A DNA stretch of 64,000 nucleotides, taken from Streptomyces liliiviolaceus (lineage in GTDB: Bacteria; Actinomycetota; Actinomycetes; Streptomycetales; Streptomycetaceae). Position 1 is the first letter of the stretch, and each line of letters starts with the position of its first letter. A program made the position numbers and the translations under genes. This document shows, piece by piece, positions 26,873 to 35,022 of this stretch. Under the pieces are notes generated by a model, which had not been told where the DNA came from, did no database searches, and saw only the letters and a program-made list of their open reading frames with translations. Where the stretch lies: positions 7,936,001 to 8,000,000 of the forward strand of contig NZ_JAGPYQ010000001.1 of NCBI RefSeq assembly GCF_018070025.1. The letters run 5' to 3'.

Positions 26873-27829
26873 CTACCCGGCGGTACGCGACCCAGAAACC
26901 CTGGTGTTCCCGACGGTAAGGCGACGCCTGCGCCACAGCACCAGCGGCACCGCGCCCACGAACCCGAGCGCACCCGGAGCGGCGGCGGTCAGGTTCTGGT
27001 CGAAGGTGTCCGGCACCGGAAGCGTCGACCAGCGGGTGGGCGGCCAGGCGACGACGATCGCGCGGCCCACCACGTTGTCCACGGGGACGAAGCCCTGGTG
27101 CTTGTCCTGCTGGTGGTAACGGGAGTCCAGCGAGTTCTGCCGGTGGTCGCCCATGACCCAGATTTTGCCTTCGGGAACCTTCACCTTGAACTGGCCGCCG
27201 GCGTCGTCCATCGTGCAGGGCGTGTTCCCCGGGTACACGTAGGGCTCGTTCAGCGCCTTGCCGTTGACCTTCAGCGGGCCAGTGCCCTTGCACTCGACGG
27301 TGTCGCCGCCGACTCCGACGACGCGCTTGATGAGGTCCTTCTCCTCGGCGGAGGGCATCAGGCCGATCCAGCTGAGGGCCGTCTGGATCGCGTTCGGGCT
27401 GGGCGTCGGCTCGCCCGCCAGCCACTCGTCGGGGTCGTTGAAGACGACGACCTCGCCGCGCTCGGGCTCCGAGCCGAACCACGGGGTCAGCTTGTCGACC
27501 AGGACGCGGTCACCCTGCTGGAGGGTGTTCTGCATCGAGTCCGAGGGGATCGAGAACGCCTGCACCAGGAAGGACTTGATCAGCAGCGCGAGAACCAGCG
27601 CGATGCCGATGAGCAGGGGAAGTTCCTTCCAGAAGGACCGCGGCTTCTTCGGCGCCGGGGCGGTCCCTTCGGGGTCCCGTCCGTCCCCGCCGTTGTCGTG
27701 ACCGGAGTCATCTCCGGGGGTCACGGCGTCCTCGCCGGCCGGCGGGGCCGACTCTTCGGATCGCGCCGGTCGCTCCTCGGGCCCCTCGTGTCCGGATCGT
27801 GCGCCGACCGCCAAATCCCCCACATCCAC
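26873..27829 (-). CDS. sipY: Type I signal peptidase SipY
   Basis: A protein of about 318 residues. A long acidic N-terminal tail (about 65 residues) precedes the anchor (LPLLIGIALVLALLIKSFLVQ), the catalytic Ser in IPSDSMQNTLQQGDRVLVDKL, the Lys in DLIKRVVGVGGDTVECKG, and the conserved WVMGDHRQNSLDSRYH. A C-terminal hydrophobic segment follows. GTG codons at 27829 and 27823 are both possible starts; GAGGAG fits 27823 best. Either way the start lies well inside sipX, an overlap of about 116-122 bases. Confidence 0.88.
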   Translation of the reverse strand: MDVGDLAVGARSGHEGPEERPARSEESAPPAGEDAVTPGDDSGHDNGGDGRDPEGTAPAPKKPRSFWKELPLLIGIALVLALLIKSFLVQAFSIPSDSMQNTLQQGDRVLVDKLTPWFGSEPERGEVVVFNDPDEWLAGEPTPSPNAIQTALSWIGLMPSAEEKDLIKRVVGVGGDTVECKGTGPLKVNGKALNEPYVYPGNTPCTMDDAGGQFKVKVPEGKIWVMGDHRQNSLDSRYHQQDKHQGFVPVDNVVGRAIVVAWPPTRWSTLPVPDTFDQNLTAAAPGALGFVGAVPLVLWRRRRLTVGNTRVSGSRTAG

Positions 27830-28793
27830 TCCTCACTCCGTGCCGCCGCCCGCGCCGGATACGACGCAGGCCCACCACTCCCATAACGAGCGGGAGTTCC
27901 GCAGGGATCGGGAGCGGGATCAATCCGTATCGATCCGCGGTGGCCACCCTATGCGACGTGTCGAGTGCGGTGGTCGCTCCACCGGCCACGTCGGGCACGG
28001 ACGCGTAGGTGTCGGGTTCCTTGAGCTGAGTCCAGTGACCGATGGGCCAGGCGATGACCATGGCACGGCCCACGACGTCCTCGGAGATGGTGCCGTTGTA
28101 CTTCTCGGTGCGGTGGAAACGGGAGTCCGCGGAATTGGACCGGTGGTCGCCCATCACCCACAGGCGCCCCGCCGGCACCTTGACCTCGAAGACCAGCGAG
28201 GAGGGTTTGTCGCCGGGGTTGATGTAGGGCTCGTCGAGCGGCATTCCGTTGACGGTGACGCGGCCCTGGGTGTCACAGCACTTGACGGTGTCGCCGCCGA
28301 CCGCGACGACCCGTTTGATCAGGTCCCGGTCGTTGTCGGAGGGCAGCAGGCCGATGAAGGTCAGCGCCTCCTTGACCTGCTTGACGACGATGGGGTCTTC
28401 CTTCTTCGCCGTCGGCTGTTCGTCCTCCAGCCAGCCGCCGGGGTCCTTGAAGACGACGACGTCGCCGCGCTCGGGCTTCGAGCCGAACCACGGGGTCAGC
28501 TTGTCGACCAGGACACGGTCGCCGATCCGGATCGTCTGCTCCATGGAGCCCGACGGGATCACGAAGGCCTGGACGAGGAACGTCTTCAGGACGAGTGCGA
28601 TGAGCAGCGCGACGCCGATCAGGAGCGGTATCTCCTTGACCGCGGAGCGCTGCCTGCGCCGCTTGACCCGCCGGGCCAGCTTGCGCCGGTCGGCCCGGCC
28701 GGGCATCACGGGGCCGCCCGTGCGCCGGGAGCCCGTGGGCAGGAGGTCCTCGGCGGCACTGTGGGTGCCGCGGGGCTTGCCGCGGTTACCCAT
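27708..28793 (-). CDS. sipX: Type I signal peptidase SipX
   Basis: A 361-residue signal peptidase. The basic N-terminus (RRKLARRVKRRRQRS) is followed by an anchor, VIPSGSMEQTIRIGDRVLVDKL with the catalytic Ser, DLIKRVVAVGGDTVKCCD with the Lys, and WVMGDHRSNSADSRFH. After a C-terminal membrane segment (LIPLPIPAELPLVMGVVGL) the frame continues for about 60 Arg/Gly-rich residues into the start of sipY. The tail looks like read-through rather than a folded domain, which suggests loss of an earlier stop codon. The ATG at 28793 overlaps sipW by 8 bases. Confidence 0.86.
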   Translation of the reverse strand: MGNRGKPRGTHSAAEDLLPTGSRRTGGPVMPGRADRRKLARRVKRRRQRSAVKEIPLLIGVALLIALVLKTFLVQAFVIPSGSMEQTIRIGDRVLVDKLTPWFGSKPERGDVVVFKDPGGWLEDEQPTAKKEDPIVVKQVKEALTFIGLLPSDNDRDLIKRVVAVGGDTVKCCDTQGRVTVNGMPLDEPYINPGDKPSSLVFEVKVPAGRLWVMGDHRSNSADSRFHRTEKYNGTISEDVVGRAMVIAWPIGHWTQLKEPDTYASVPDVAGGATTALDTSHRVATADRYGLIPLPIPAELPLVMGVVGLRRIRRGRRHGVRSGCGGFGGRRTIRTRGARGATGAIRRVGPAGRRGRRDPRR

Positions 28794-29556
28794 GGACACC
28801 GTCCACGGCCTTTTGCCCGCTCGTCCCTGACAGGGACGAGCGAGGGGGCGAGCCCGCGGCGTCGGGCACGCGCGCGTAGCCGTCGGCCCGTTCGAGACCG
28901 GTCCAGTGGCCCAGCGGCCAGGCGACCCAGTCGGCTCTGCCGATCACGTCGTCGACGGGGATCATGCCGCCGCCCGGGGAGCCGAGGTGGTCCCGGGAGT
29001 CGCTGGAGTCGCCGCGGTGGTCACCCAGGACGAAGAGGGTGCCGTCGGGGACGACCACGTCGAAGCGCACTTCGGACGGCTCGTTCCCCGGGTACAGAAA
29101 CGTCGACTCGTCGACCGAGCGGCCGTTCACCTCGATCCTCCCCTGCCTGTCGCAGCAGACCACATGGTCTCCCCCCACGCCGACCACACGCTTGATGTAG
29201 TCGGCGTCGCCGAAGTAACCGGTGCCGTCGAACACGACGACGTCACCGCGCCTCGGCTCAGCACCGAAACGGTACGCCAACTTATTTACGAGAACGCGGT
29301 CCCCGATCCTCAATCCCGGCTCCATCGAGCCACTGGGAATTTCGAACGGCTGGATCACGAACCGGGTGAGCAGCAGCAGGGAGAACAGACAGAACAGCAC
29401 GGTCAGGGTGATCCGCCCGCCCGGCAGCCAGTCGGCGGCCCGGGCCACCAACGCGAAACGCGACCGTCCCTCCGCCCCCTGTGTGTCCGAGATCTCCTCG
29501 GATACGACGGGGTGGGAGGAGCGGTCGCGCTCCGTGTGCTGTGCTTCGGCGTCCAT
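28786..29556 (-). CDS. sipW: Type I signal peptidase SipW
   Basis: A 256-residue signal peptidase and the first of four in tandem. Features are the N-terminal anchor (ITLTVLFCLFSLLLLTRFVIQ), IPSGSMEPGLRIGDRVLVNKL with the catalytic Ser, YIKRVVGVGGDHVVCCD with the catalytic Lys, and FVLGDHRGDSSDSRDH. No clear C-terminal membrane segment is present, unlike the other three. It follows rplS closely in the same direction. Confidence 0.9.
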   Translation of the reverse strand: MDAEAQHTERDRSSHPVVSEEISDTQGAEGRSRFALVARAADWLPGGRITLTVLFCLFSLLLLTRFVIQPFEIPSGSMEPGLRIGDRVLVNKLAYRFGAEPRRGDVVVFDGTGYFGDADYIKRVVGVGGDHVVCCDRQGRIEVNGRSVDESTFLYPGNEPSEVRFDVVVPDGTLFVLGDHRGDSSDSRDHLGSPGGGMIPVDDVIGRADWVAWPLGHWTGLERADGYARVPDAAGSPPRSSLSGTSGQKAVDGVHG

Positions 29557-29601
29557 GTGGGCCAGATGCTATCCGGCCCTGACGAGGGACCCGGAGTGAG
29601 C

Positions 29602-29952
29602 TCAGTTGTCGCGCTTCTCCTTGATCTTCGCGGCCTTGCCGCGCAGCTCACGGAGGTAGTAGAGCTTCGCGCGACGCACGGCGCCGCGGCTGACGAGCTC
29701 GATCTTCTCGACGATCGGGGTGTGCACGGGGAAGGTGCGCTCGACGCCGACGGAGAAGGAGACCTTGCGGACCGTGAAGGTCTCACGGACACCGGCGCCC
29801 TGGCGGCGGATGACTACACCCTTGAACTGCTGCACACGGGAGCGGTTGCCCTCGATGACGCGCACGTGGACGTTGACGGTGTCACCCGGGCGGAAGGCCG
29901 GGACGTCGCTGCGCAGCGACGCTGCATCGACGGACGCGAGCAGGTTGGACAT
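29602..29952 (-). CDS. rplS: 50S ribosomal protein L19
   Basis: A 116-residue protein with the L19 pattern: [55 protein letters not shown] and [20 protein letters not shown]. It completes the rpsP-rimM-trmD-rplS order. The 136 bases between trmD and rplS contain GC-rich hairpin potential but no feature I can name. Confidence 0.97.
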   Translation of the reverse strand: MSNLLASVDAASLRSDVPAFRPGDTVNVHVRVIEGNRSRVQQFKGVVIRRQGAGVRETFTVRKVSFSVGVERTFPVHTPIVEKIELVSRGAVRRAKLYYLRELRGKAAKIKEKRDN

Positions 29953-30088
29953 GATCGTCTGCTTTCTTCGCCGATGCCACAGGTCATCGACGGAAGTCGG
30001 TGTTTCCAGAAGGTGGGCTGTTCTCGTCGGGGCGGGCGTCGTGTCCCCCTGTGGCAGGGGCGCACGCCGGACGACGTACAGCAGCGGC

Positions 30089-30910
30089 CTATTCTTCCAC
30101 GGTGTCGGGCCTGCGCCCAAATCGGCCGTCGGGCCCGGGCTGCCAGCCCAGGATCGAGAGCATTTCGCGGTCCTTCTTGTCGAAGGCGGCGGGGTCGCAG
30201 CGCTCGATGAGGTCCGGCCTGTTGGCGGTGGTGCGCCGCAGTGCCTCGTCCCGGCGCCAGCGGGCGATCCTGCCGTGATGGCCGCTGACCAGCACGTCCG
30301 GGATCTCCCGGCCGCGCCACTGGGGCGGCTTCGTGTAGACCGGCCCCTCCAGGAGGTTCGCCATGGCTCCCGGCGCGAACGAGTCGTCCCGGTGCGACTC
30401 GGCGTTGCCGAGGACGCCGGGCAGCAGCCGGGCCACGGCCTCCGTGACGACCAGGACGGCCGCCTCGCCGCCGGCCAGCACGTAGTCGCCGATGGACACC
30501 TCGTACACGGGCATGCGGGTCGCGTACTCGTCGATGACGCGGCGGTCGATGCCCTCGTAGCGGGCGGGGGTGAAGACCAGCCAGGGGCGCTCGGAGAGCT
30601 CGACGGCGAGTTCCTGGGTGAAGGGCCGTCCGCTGGGCGTGGGGACGACCAGGACGGGCCCCTGGGAGCCAGTCTCGTAGCCGTCGGCGAGGACGGAGTC
30701 CAGTGCGTCGCCCCAGGGCCCGGTCTTCATGACCATGCCGGGGCCGCCGCCGTAGGGGGTGTCGTCGACCGTGTTGTGCCGGTCGTAGGTCCACTCCCGC
30801 AGATCATGCACGTGCACATTCAGCTGTCCACGCGCGCGTGCCTTGCCCACGAGGGAGACGTTCAGGGGGTCCAGGTACTCGGGGAAGATCGTGAGGACGT
30901 CGAGCCGCAT
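30089..30910 (-). CDS. trmD: tRNA (guanine(37)-N1)-methyltransferase
   Basis: A 273-residue SPOUT-fold enzyme that methylates G37 next to the anticodon. It has [20 protein letters not shown], the SAM-site loop [53 protein letters not shown] knot region, and [22 protein letters not shown]. The start shares one base with the rimM stop. Confidence 0.97.
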   Translation of the reverse strand: MRLDVLTIFPEYLDPLNVSLVGKARARGQLNVHVHDLREWTYDRHNTVDDTPYGGGPGMVMKTGPWGDALDSVLADGYETGSQGPVLVVPTPSGRPFTQELAVELSERPWLVFTPARYEGIDRRVIDEYATRMPVYEVSIGDYVLAGGEAAVLVVTEAVARLLPGVLGNAESHRDDSFAPGAMANLLEGPVYTKPPQWRGREIPDVLVSGHHGRIARWRRDEALRRTTANRPDLIERCDPAAFDKKDREMLSILGWQPGPDGRFGRRPDTVEE

Positions 30911-31479
30911 CAGGCGTCGGCCCCACCGGAGGTGTCGGTGTCCGCGTCCCTGGAGGAGGCGGTCTCCGCGCGGTCGTCGATCAGGCCGGGCGGCGGGTCG
31001 ATGACGGCTCGCTGCTTCTCCAGGTCGATCTCGACGACGATCTCCTCGACGAACGGGATCAGCACCTCGGTGCCGTCCGGCCGCTCGACCACGAAGAGGT
31101 CCTGGGAGGGCAGGTGCGAGATCTCGGTGAGCCGCCCCACCTCGGTGCCGTCCTTTAGGACGACGTCCAGGTCCATGAGCTGGTGGTCGTAGTACTCGTC
31201 CGGGTCCTCGGGCGCCTCGTCCGGGTCGACGTCGGCGATCAGCAGGGTGTTGCGCAGCGCCTCGGCGCCGTTGCGGTCGCGCACCCCCGCGAAACGCAGC
31301 AGGAGGCGGCCGCTGTGCACCCGTCCCGTCTCGATGGTCAGCGGACCGGCCGAGGCGGGGTCCGTGGCCAGGACGGCACCGGGCGCGAGCCGCAACTCCG
31401 GCTCGTCGGTGCGCACCTCGACGGTGACCTCGCCCTTGATGCCATGGGCGCGGCCCACCCGCGCGACTACCAGCTGCAC
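30910..31479 (-). CDS. rimM: Ribosome maturation factor RimM
   Basis: A protein of about 189 residues. [30 protein letters not shown] is the RimM N-domain and [25 protein letters not shown] begins the PRC-barrel. I chose the GTG at 31479 because AGGAG lies 9 bases before it; a GTG at 31506 is also in frame. RimM helps assemble the 30S head. A Glu/Asp/Ser-rich tail ends the protein. Confidence 0.95.
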   Translation of the reverse strand: MQLVVARVGRAHGIKGEVTVEVRTDEPELRLAPGAVLATDPASAGPLTIETGRVHSGRLLLRFAGVRDRNGAEALRNTLLIADVDPDEAPEDPDEYYDHQLMDLDVVLKDGTEVGRLTEISHLPSQDLFVVERPDGTEVLIPFVEEIVVEIDLEKQRAVIDPPPGLIDDRAETASSRDADTDTSGGADA

Positions 31480-31584
31480 TTGCTTGATCTCCTGTCGTGT
31501 GTCCACGGTTGCCCCGCGTGGACGACTACGGGCCGGGGACGGCCCTGAGGCCCTCCCCGGCCCGAGCCGGTGCTGCGAATTACG

Positions 31585-31824
31585 TCAGCGGACGTGATCC
31601 ACGTCGACGAGGTCGACGCGGACACCGCGGCCGCCGATGGCGCCCACGACGGTACGCAGGGCGCGCGCGGTGCGGCCGTTGCGGCCGATCACCTTCCCGA
31701 GGTCGTCGGGGTGAACCCTGACCTCAAGAACGCGCCCGCGGCGCAGGTCGCGCGAGGCGACCTGCACGTCGTCCGGGTTGTCGACGATGCCCTTCACGAG
31801 GTGCTCAAGAGCCTCCTCAAGCAT
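31585..31824 (-). CDS. khpA: KH-domain RNA-binding protein KhpA
   Basis: A 79-residue protein with a single KH domain: LEHLVKGIVDNPDDVQVASRDL, the strand VLEVRVHPDDLGKVIGRNGRTARALRTVV containing the GxxG loop (GRNG). It starts two bases after rpsP and precedes rimM, the usual Gram-positive order. KhpA homologues bind RNA with KhpB and affect cell division or translation. Confidence 0.93.
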   Translation of the reverse strand: MLEEALEHLVKGIVDNPDDVQVASRDLRRGRVLEVRVHPDDLGKVIGRNGRTARALRTVVGAIGGRGVRVDLVDVDHVR

Positions 31825-31826
31825 GC

Positions 31827-32246
31827 TCAGGCCTCGGTCGACGCGGACTCGGCGGCAGCCTCGTCCTTCTTCTCAGCCTTCTTCTTCTGCGTGATGGCCT
31901 CGCCCTTGCTGTCGTCGTCGCCGCCGAGGGCGTCGAACAACGGGCGCGCGGCCTTCGGCTCGGCGACGAGCAGCGGCGCCGGGGCCGGCAGGCCCTTGTG
32001 CTTCTGCCAGTCGCCGGTCAGCTTGAGAATGGCGAGCACGGGCTCGGTCGGCTGCGCGCCGACACCCAGCCAGTACTGCGCACGCTCGGAGTCGACCTCG
32101 ATGCGCGACGGGTTCTGCACCGGGTGGTACAGGCCGATCTCCTCGATGGCCCTGCCGTCACGGCGGGTACGGGAGTCGGCGACGACGATGCGGTAGTGAG
32201 GCGCGCGGATCTTGCCCAGACGCTTCAGCTTGATCTTGACTGCCAC
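31827..32246 (-). CDS. rpsP: 30S ribosomal protein S16
   Basis: A 139-residue protein starting at [35 protein letters not shown] and [13 protein letters not shown] are the S16 core, and [19 protein letters not shown] follows. A tail of about 55 residues rich in Lys, Glu and Ala extends beyond the usual S16 length, as in other actinobacteria. It is the first gene of the rpsP-khpA-rimM-trmD cluster, whose promoter should lie in 32247-32576. Confidence 0.97.
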   Translation of the reverse strand: MAVKIKLKRLGKIRAPHYRIVVADSRTRRDGRAIEEIGLYHPVQNPSRIEVDSERAQYWLGVGAQPTEPVLAILKLTGDWQKHKGLPAPAPLLVAEPKAARPLFDALGGDDDSKGEAITQKKKAEKKDEAAAESASTEA

Positions 32247-32576
32247 GGAAGTGGTGTCTCCTGGTCTTGACGGGGTGGGCACGGCGAGATTGCCGCGTGG
32301 GGTTGCGGTACCCGAGTGCCCGATGGACGCGTCAGCCGGAGGAGAGAGGGGTCCTGTGCGGCTGCGAGTACAGCTGACCATTCTGCCACACCCCGAAGGG
32401 CGCCTCGACCGGGGCGGTCGGGGCAGCACCGGGCCGGCCCGCGGCACCGCCGGGCCCGGTGACGGGTGTCGCCGTCGAGGTGGGCCGTCGCACGAGCCGG
32501 CATCCACGAAATGCCGCCGCGCTCTCCCGCACCACCCCGGCGGGACGACTCCCCCGCCGCTGCGTCGGCCGTCCGC
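32247..32576. other. Intergenic region upstream of rpsP
   Basis: These 330 bases separate rpsP from the end of the SprT-like gene; both read leftward. I see no credible gene. The region should hold the promoter and leader of the ribosomal cluster and the terminator of the upstream gene, but I cannot place them with confidence. Confidence 0.5.
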
Positions 32577-33173
32577 TCAGCCCGCTGCGGCGCCGACCAC
32601 CTCCGGGATGCGGAACGGCTTCCCGCACCCTCCGCACACGATCGGCGCCTGCGCGAGGACCGACGGGACGACGCGGACGTTGCGTCCGCAGTCGCAGACC
32701 GCCTTCACGCGCACGCCCCCTCCGGAGGAGCCGTGCCGGGCGGCCGGGCCGCGGAAGCTGCGGGCCGTGTCGGCGGCGGTCGCGACCGTGTGCGCCTTGA
32801 GGGCGCGCTGCAGCCGCTCGATCGTCGGGCGGTAGCGCCGCTTCGCCTCGGGGTTGAGCGTGACCAGGGAGAAGCCGCTGCTGGGATGCGGTTCCTCGGG
32901 GTGGTCCAGTCCCAACTCCTCGGCGATCGCGAGGAATCTGCGGTTGTGGTACCGGCCGGCGCGGGAGGTGTCGCGGACACCTCGGGCGGCGGCGATGCCG
33001 TGGACTGCTTCGTGAAGCAGTCGTTCGAAGGAGAGTTCGTGTCCGCAGGCGGACGACGACTCCCCGATCAGGGACTCTGGCGCGGCAAGATCGGGCAGCT
33101 CGGGGTGGTGCCGCTGAATGTCGGCCCACGCCCCTGCCAGCTCTGCGGCGAGAACAGGTGGTGTCGTGCTCAC
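32577..33173 (-). CDS. SprT-like zinc-protease-domain protein
   Basis: A 198-residue protein starting at GTG. The centre reads FERLLHEAVHGIAAARG, with an HExxH metal-binding motif (HEAVH, near residue 53). DTSRAGRYHNRRFLAIAEELGL contains a downstream His that could be the third ligand. The C-terminus has VKAVCDCGRNVRVV and PIVCGGCGKPFRIPE, a zinc ribbon of two paired cysteine sets. This is the layout of SprT/Spartan-like domains, which cut DNA-protein crosslinks in eukaryotes and some bacteria. I know similar short proteins from actinobacterial mobile elements. Protease activity is inferred from motifs only. Confidence 0.65.
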   Translation of the reverse strand: MSTTPPVLAAELAGAWADIQRHHPELPDLAAPESLIGESSSACGHELSFERLLHEAVHGIAAARGVRDTSRAGRYHNRRFLAIAEELGLDHPEEPHPSSGFSLVTLNPEAKRRYRPTIERLQRALKAHTVATAADTARSFRGPAARHGSSGGGVRVKAVCDCGRNVRVVPSVLAQAPIVCGGCGKPFRIPEVVGAAAG

Positions 33174-33914
33174 GTAATGACAACGAGCCGAGGTGCCTCT
33201 GTGTTCCTATTCCGGGGCATCCCAAATATTTTGCACGTACCCGTCAGTTGCCGCTGATGCGTCCTGACGAGGGCGGGTGCGCTGATCTGCGGAGAAGCCT
33301 CACAGTTCACACCCAGCCGGTACGTAGTGACGTGTACGTCCGGGCCAGTAGACGCTGTCCGCGCACCGGGGCACCTGGGGTCGGCGGATGCGCAAGAGGC
33401 GTTTCGGTCCTTCTCGCGGCGGAATGCCGGGGCCCGGTCGACGCGGGCCACGACGGCGACGTTACCGGGTGCGTCATCGGCGCGGGGCACCGGCCCGTCC
33501 CCGGCCACCAGACACCGTACGGTCCCGCGCGGCGGCCGGTCGACGGGTTCGTGGACCTTGGCCGGAACCGCCTCGTCACCCCGGGGGCGGGAACCACGGC
33601 CGGCGGGGGCCGGGCAGGGCGACAGGCCCGCAACCCACCGTCATCGCCGTACGGCACGAACAGGCCACCCACCGCGCGGGCGCGTCCGCGACGGCCGGCC
33701 TCCGCCCACTGATCGGCGAGGAACGGTGGGCGCACATGTTGCCGGTATGTGAATTCTCGCGGCGCGCGCCGATGGTACGCAAACCGGGCTCCGCAACCCC
33801 TGGACGCCACGACGAGCGCGGAGTTTCCTGGCATACGGGGGGAGTGCGAGCGCACTGCACGGGGGTGTACGAACGGGGCACAAACGCAACTCTCGGCGGA
33901 TTGGGGCACATTCG
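33174..33914. other. 741-base region without a recognised gene
   Basis: Between the divergent SprT-like gene and the methyltransferase gene I find only open frames with random-looking Arg/Pro/Gly-rich translations. The last 140 bases before 33915 are less GC-rich and probably hold the methyltransferase promoter. A decayed gene is possible but not recognisable. Confidence 0.5.
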
Positions 33915-34772
33915 ATGACACCTACGCTCGTGCGGCAGCACCTACCTCACTCGGGGGCTTCGCCCCAGGTTGATCAGTGGGCACGCGCGCGTGACTGGGC
34001 CGAGATTCAAGAGCGGATGCTCGTACCGCTCTACGAGGCCGTCTACGAGCGACTCGAAGTGGGCTCCTCGACCAGGCTGTTGGGGCTCGGCTGCGGGTCC
34101 GGCCTGGCGCTGCTGATGGCCGCGGCGCGGGGCGCGTCGGTCACCGGTCTGCAGGCCCACGCGCCGGAGCGGCTGGCTCTCGCGCGGGAGCGGCTGCTCC
34201 CCGAGGCACGGGGCACGCGTGCGCGTGCCGGCGCGCGGCTGACGGACAAGGAGCCCGCGGACATCGACGACGCGGCGTCGGCGGCGTACAACCTGGTGAC
34301 CGCTTTCGAGCCGGTCGGGTGTGTGGCCGGTGACTCCGAAGGGCTCACCGAGGCACTGACGGCGGCGGGTCCGCACGTCGGCCGAGGGGTTCCCGTGGTG
34401 CTCGCGGGCTGGGGGCCTCCGGAGCGGTGTGCCACGTCCTCGGTGCTGCGGGTGGCCGCGAAGCTGGCGGATCCGCTGCGCGGTACGGGCAGTTGGCGCC
34501 CGGCCCTCCGGGACGACCTGGAGGAGGTCGCCCAGCGGGCCGGCCTGCGGCCCGACGGGTCCGGGCGGGTCGCGTGCCCCTTCGGGTACGCGGACGTGGA
34601 CAACGCGGTACGTGGGCTGCTGTCCACGGGGCTCTTCGACGCTGCCGTCGCCGCCACGGATCCCGACCAGGTCGACAAGGAGGTGCGGGAGGCTCTGCAT
34701 CCGTACAAACGGCGGGACGGGACGGTGTGGATGCCGAACGTCTTCCGCTACCTGGTGGCCCGGACGGCCTGA
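33915..34772 (+). CDS. Class I SAM-dependent methyltransferase-like protein
   Basis: A 285-residue protein. SSTRLLGLGCGSGLALLMAAARGASVTGLQ near residue 55 is motif I of class I methyltransferases, with the Gly-rich loop GCGSG. The rest diverges: after AYNLVTAFEPVGCV comes an insertion and a C-terminal helical part (DVDNAVRGLLSTGLFDAAVAATDPDQVDKEVREAL) that resembles ubiquinone/menaquinone-type methyltransferases acting on small molecules. The substrate is unknown. It is convergent with ffh and ends before a long hairpin. Confidence 0.82.
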   Translation: MTPTLVRQHLPHSGASPQVDQWARARDWAEIQERMLVPLYEAVYERLEVGSSTRLLGLGCGSGLALLMAAARGASVTGLQAHAPERLALARERLLPEARGTRARAGARLTDKEPADIDDAASAAYNLVTAFEPVGCVAGDSEGLTEALTAAGPHVGRGVPVVLAGWGPPERCATSSVLRVAAKLADPLRGTGSWRPALRDDLEEVAQRAGLRPDGSGRVACPFGYADVDNAVRGLLSTGLFDAAVAATDPDQVDKEVREALHPYKRRDGTVWMPNVFRYLVARTA

Positions 34773-34779
34773 GACGTCT

Positions 34780-35015
34780 CTCGCCCCCGCCGCCCCTACC
34801 CTTCCCGTCACTGACTCAGGGGCGCTGCCCCCGAACCCCCGGTCCTCAAACGCCGGACGGGCTGAAGGATCTTGTGCGCGGGTCCGGTGGGGGCGGGCCG
34901 CGCAGTTCCCCGCGCCCCTGAGCCCTTCAGGGGCGCGGGGAACTGCGCAAATGGGGGGCGAGGGGGCGCAGCCCCCATGCAGTGACGGGAACGGGTAGGG
35001 GCGGCGGGGGCGGGA
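34780..35015. repeat. Inverted pair of mosaic GC-rich repeats between convergent genes
   Basis: The sequence reads outward in both directions from about 34924. Each arm has the 20-base core, a (GGGG)GCGCAGCCCC-type module, and a GACGGGAA(C)GGGTAGGGGCGGCG module. The left arm also has GTCCTCAAACGCCGG. Matching modules occur near 45330-45540 and 60240-60420. Confidence 0.88.
34900..34948. terminator. Bidirectional terminator between the methyltransferase gene and ffh
   Basis: A 20-bp perfect stem (34900-34919 with 34929-34948) and 9-base loop, made from two inverted copies of the mosaic-repeat core. It lies between convergent genes and should stop transcription from both sides. Confidence 0.8.
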
Positions 35016-35022
35016 AAAGTCC

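Noticed and set aside
29953..30088. A ribosomal-protein leader element between trmD and rplS
   Set aside because: There is GC-rich pairing potential but no match to a leader motif I know, so I do not annotate it as a feature.
33307..33921. Open frame of 204 codons on the minus strand in the large gap
   Set aside because: The translation is rich in Arg/Pro/Ala with no motif or domain, has no convincing start signal, and overlaps the methyltransferase promoter. I treat it as chance in high-GC DNA.
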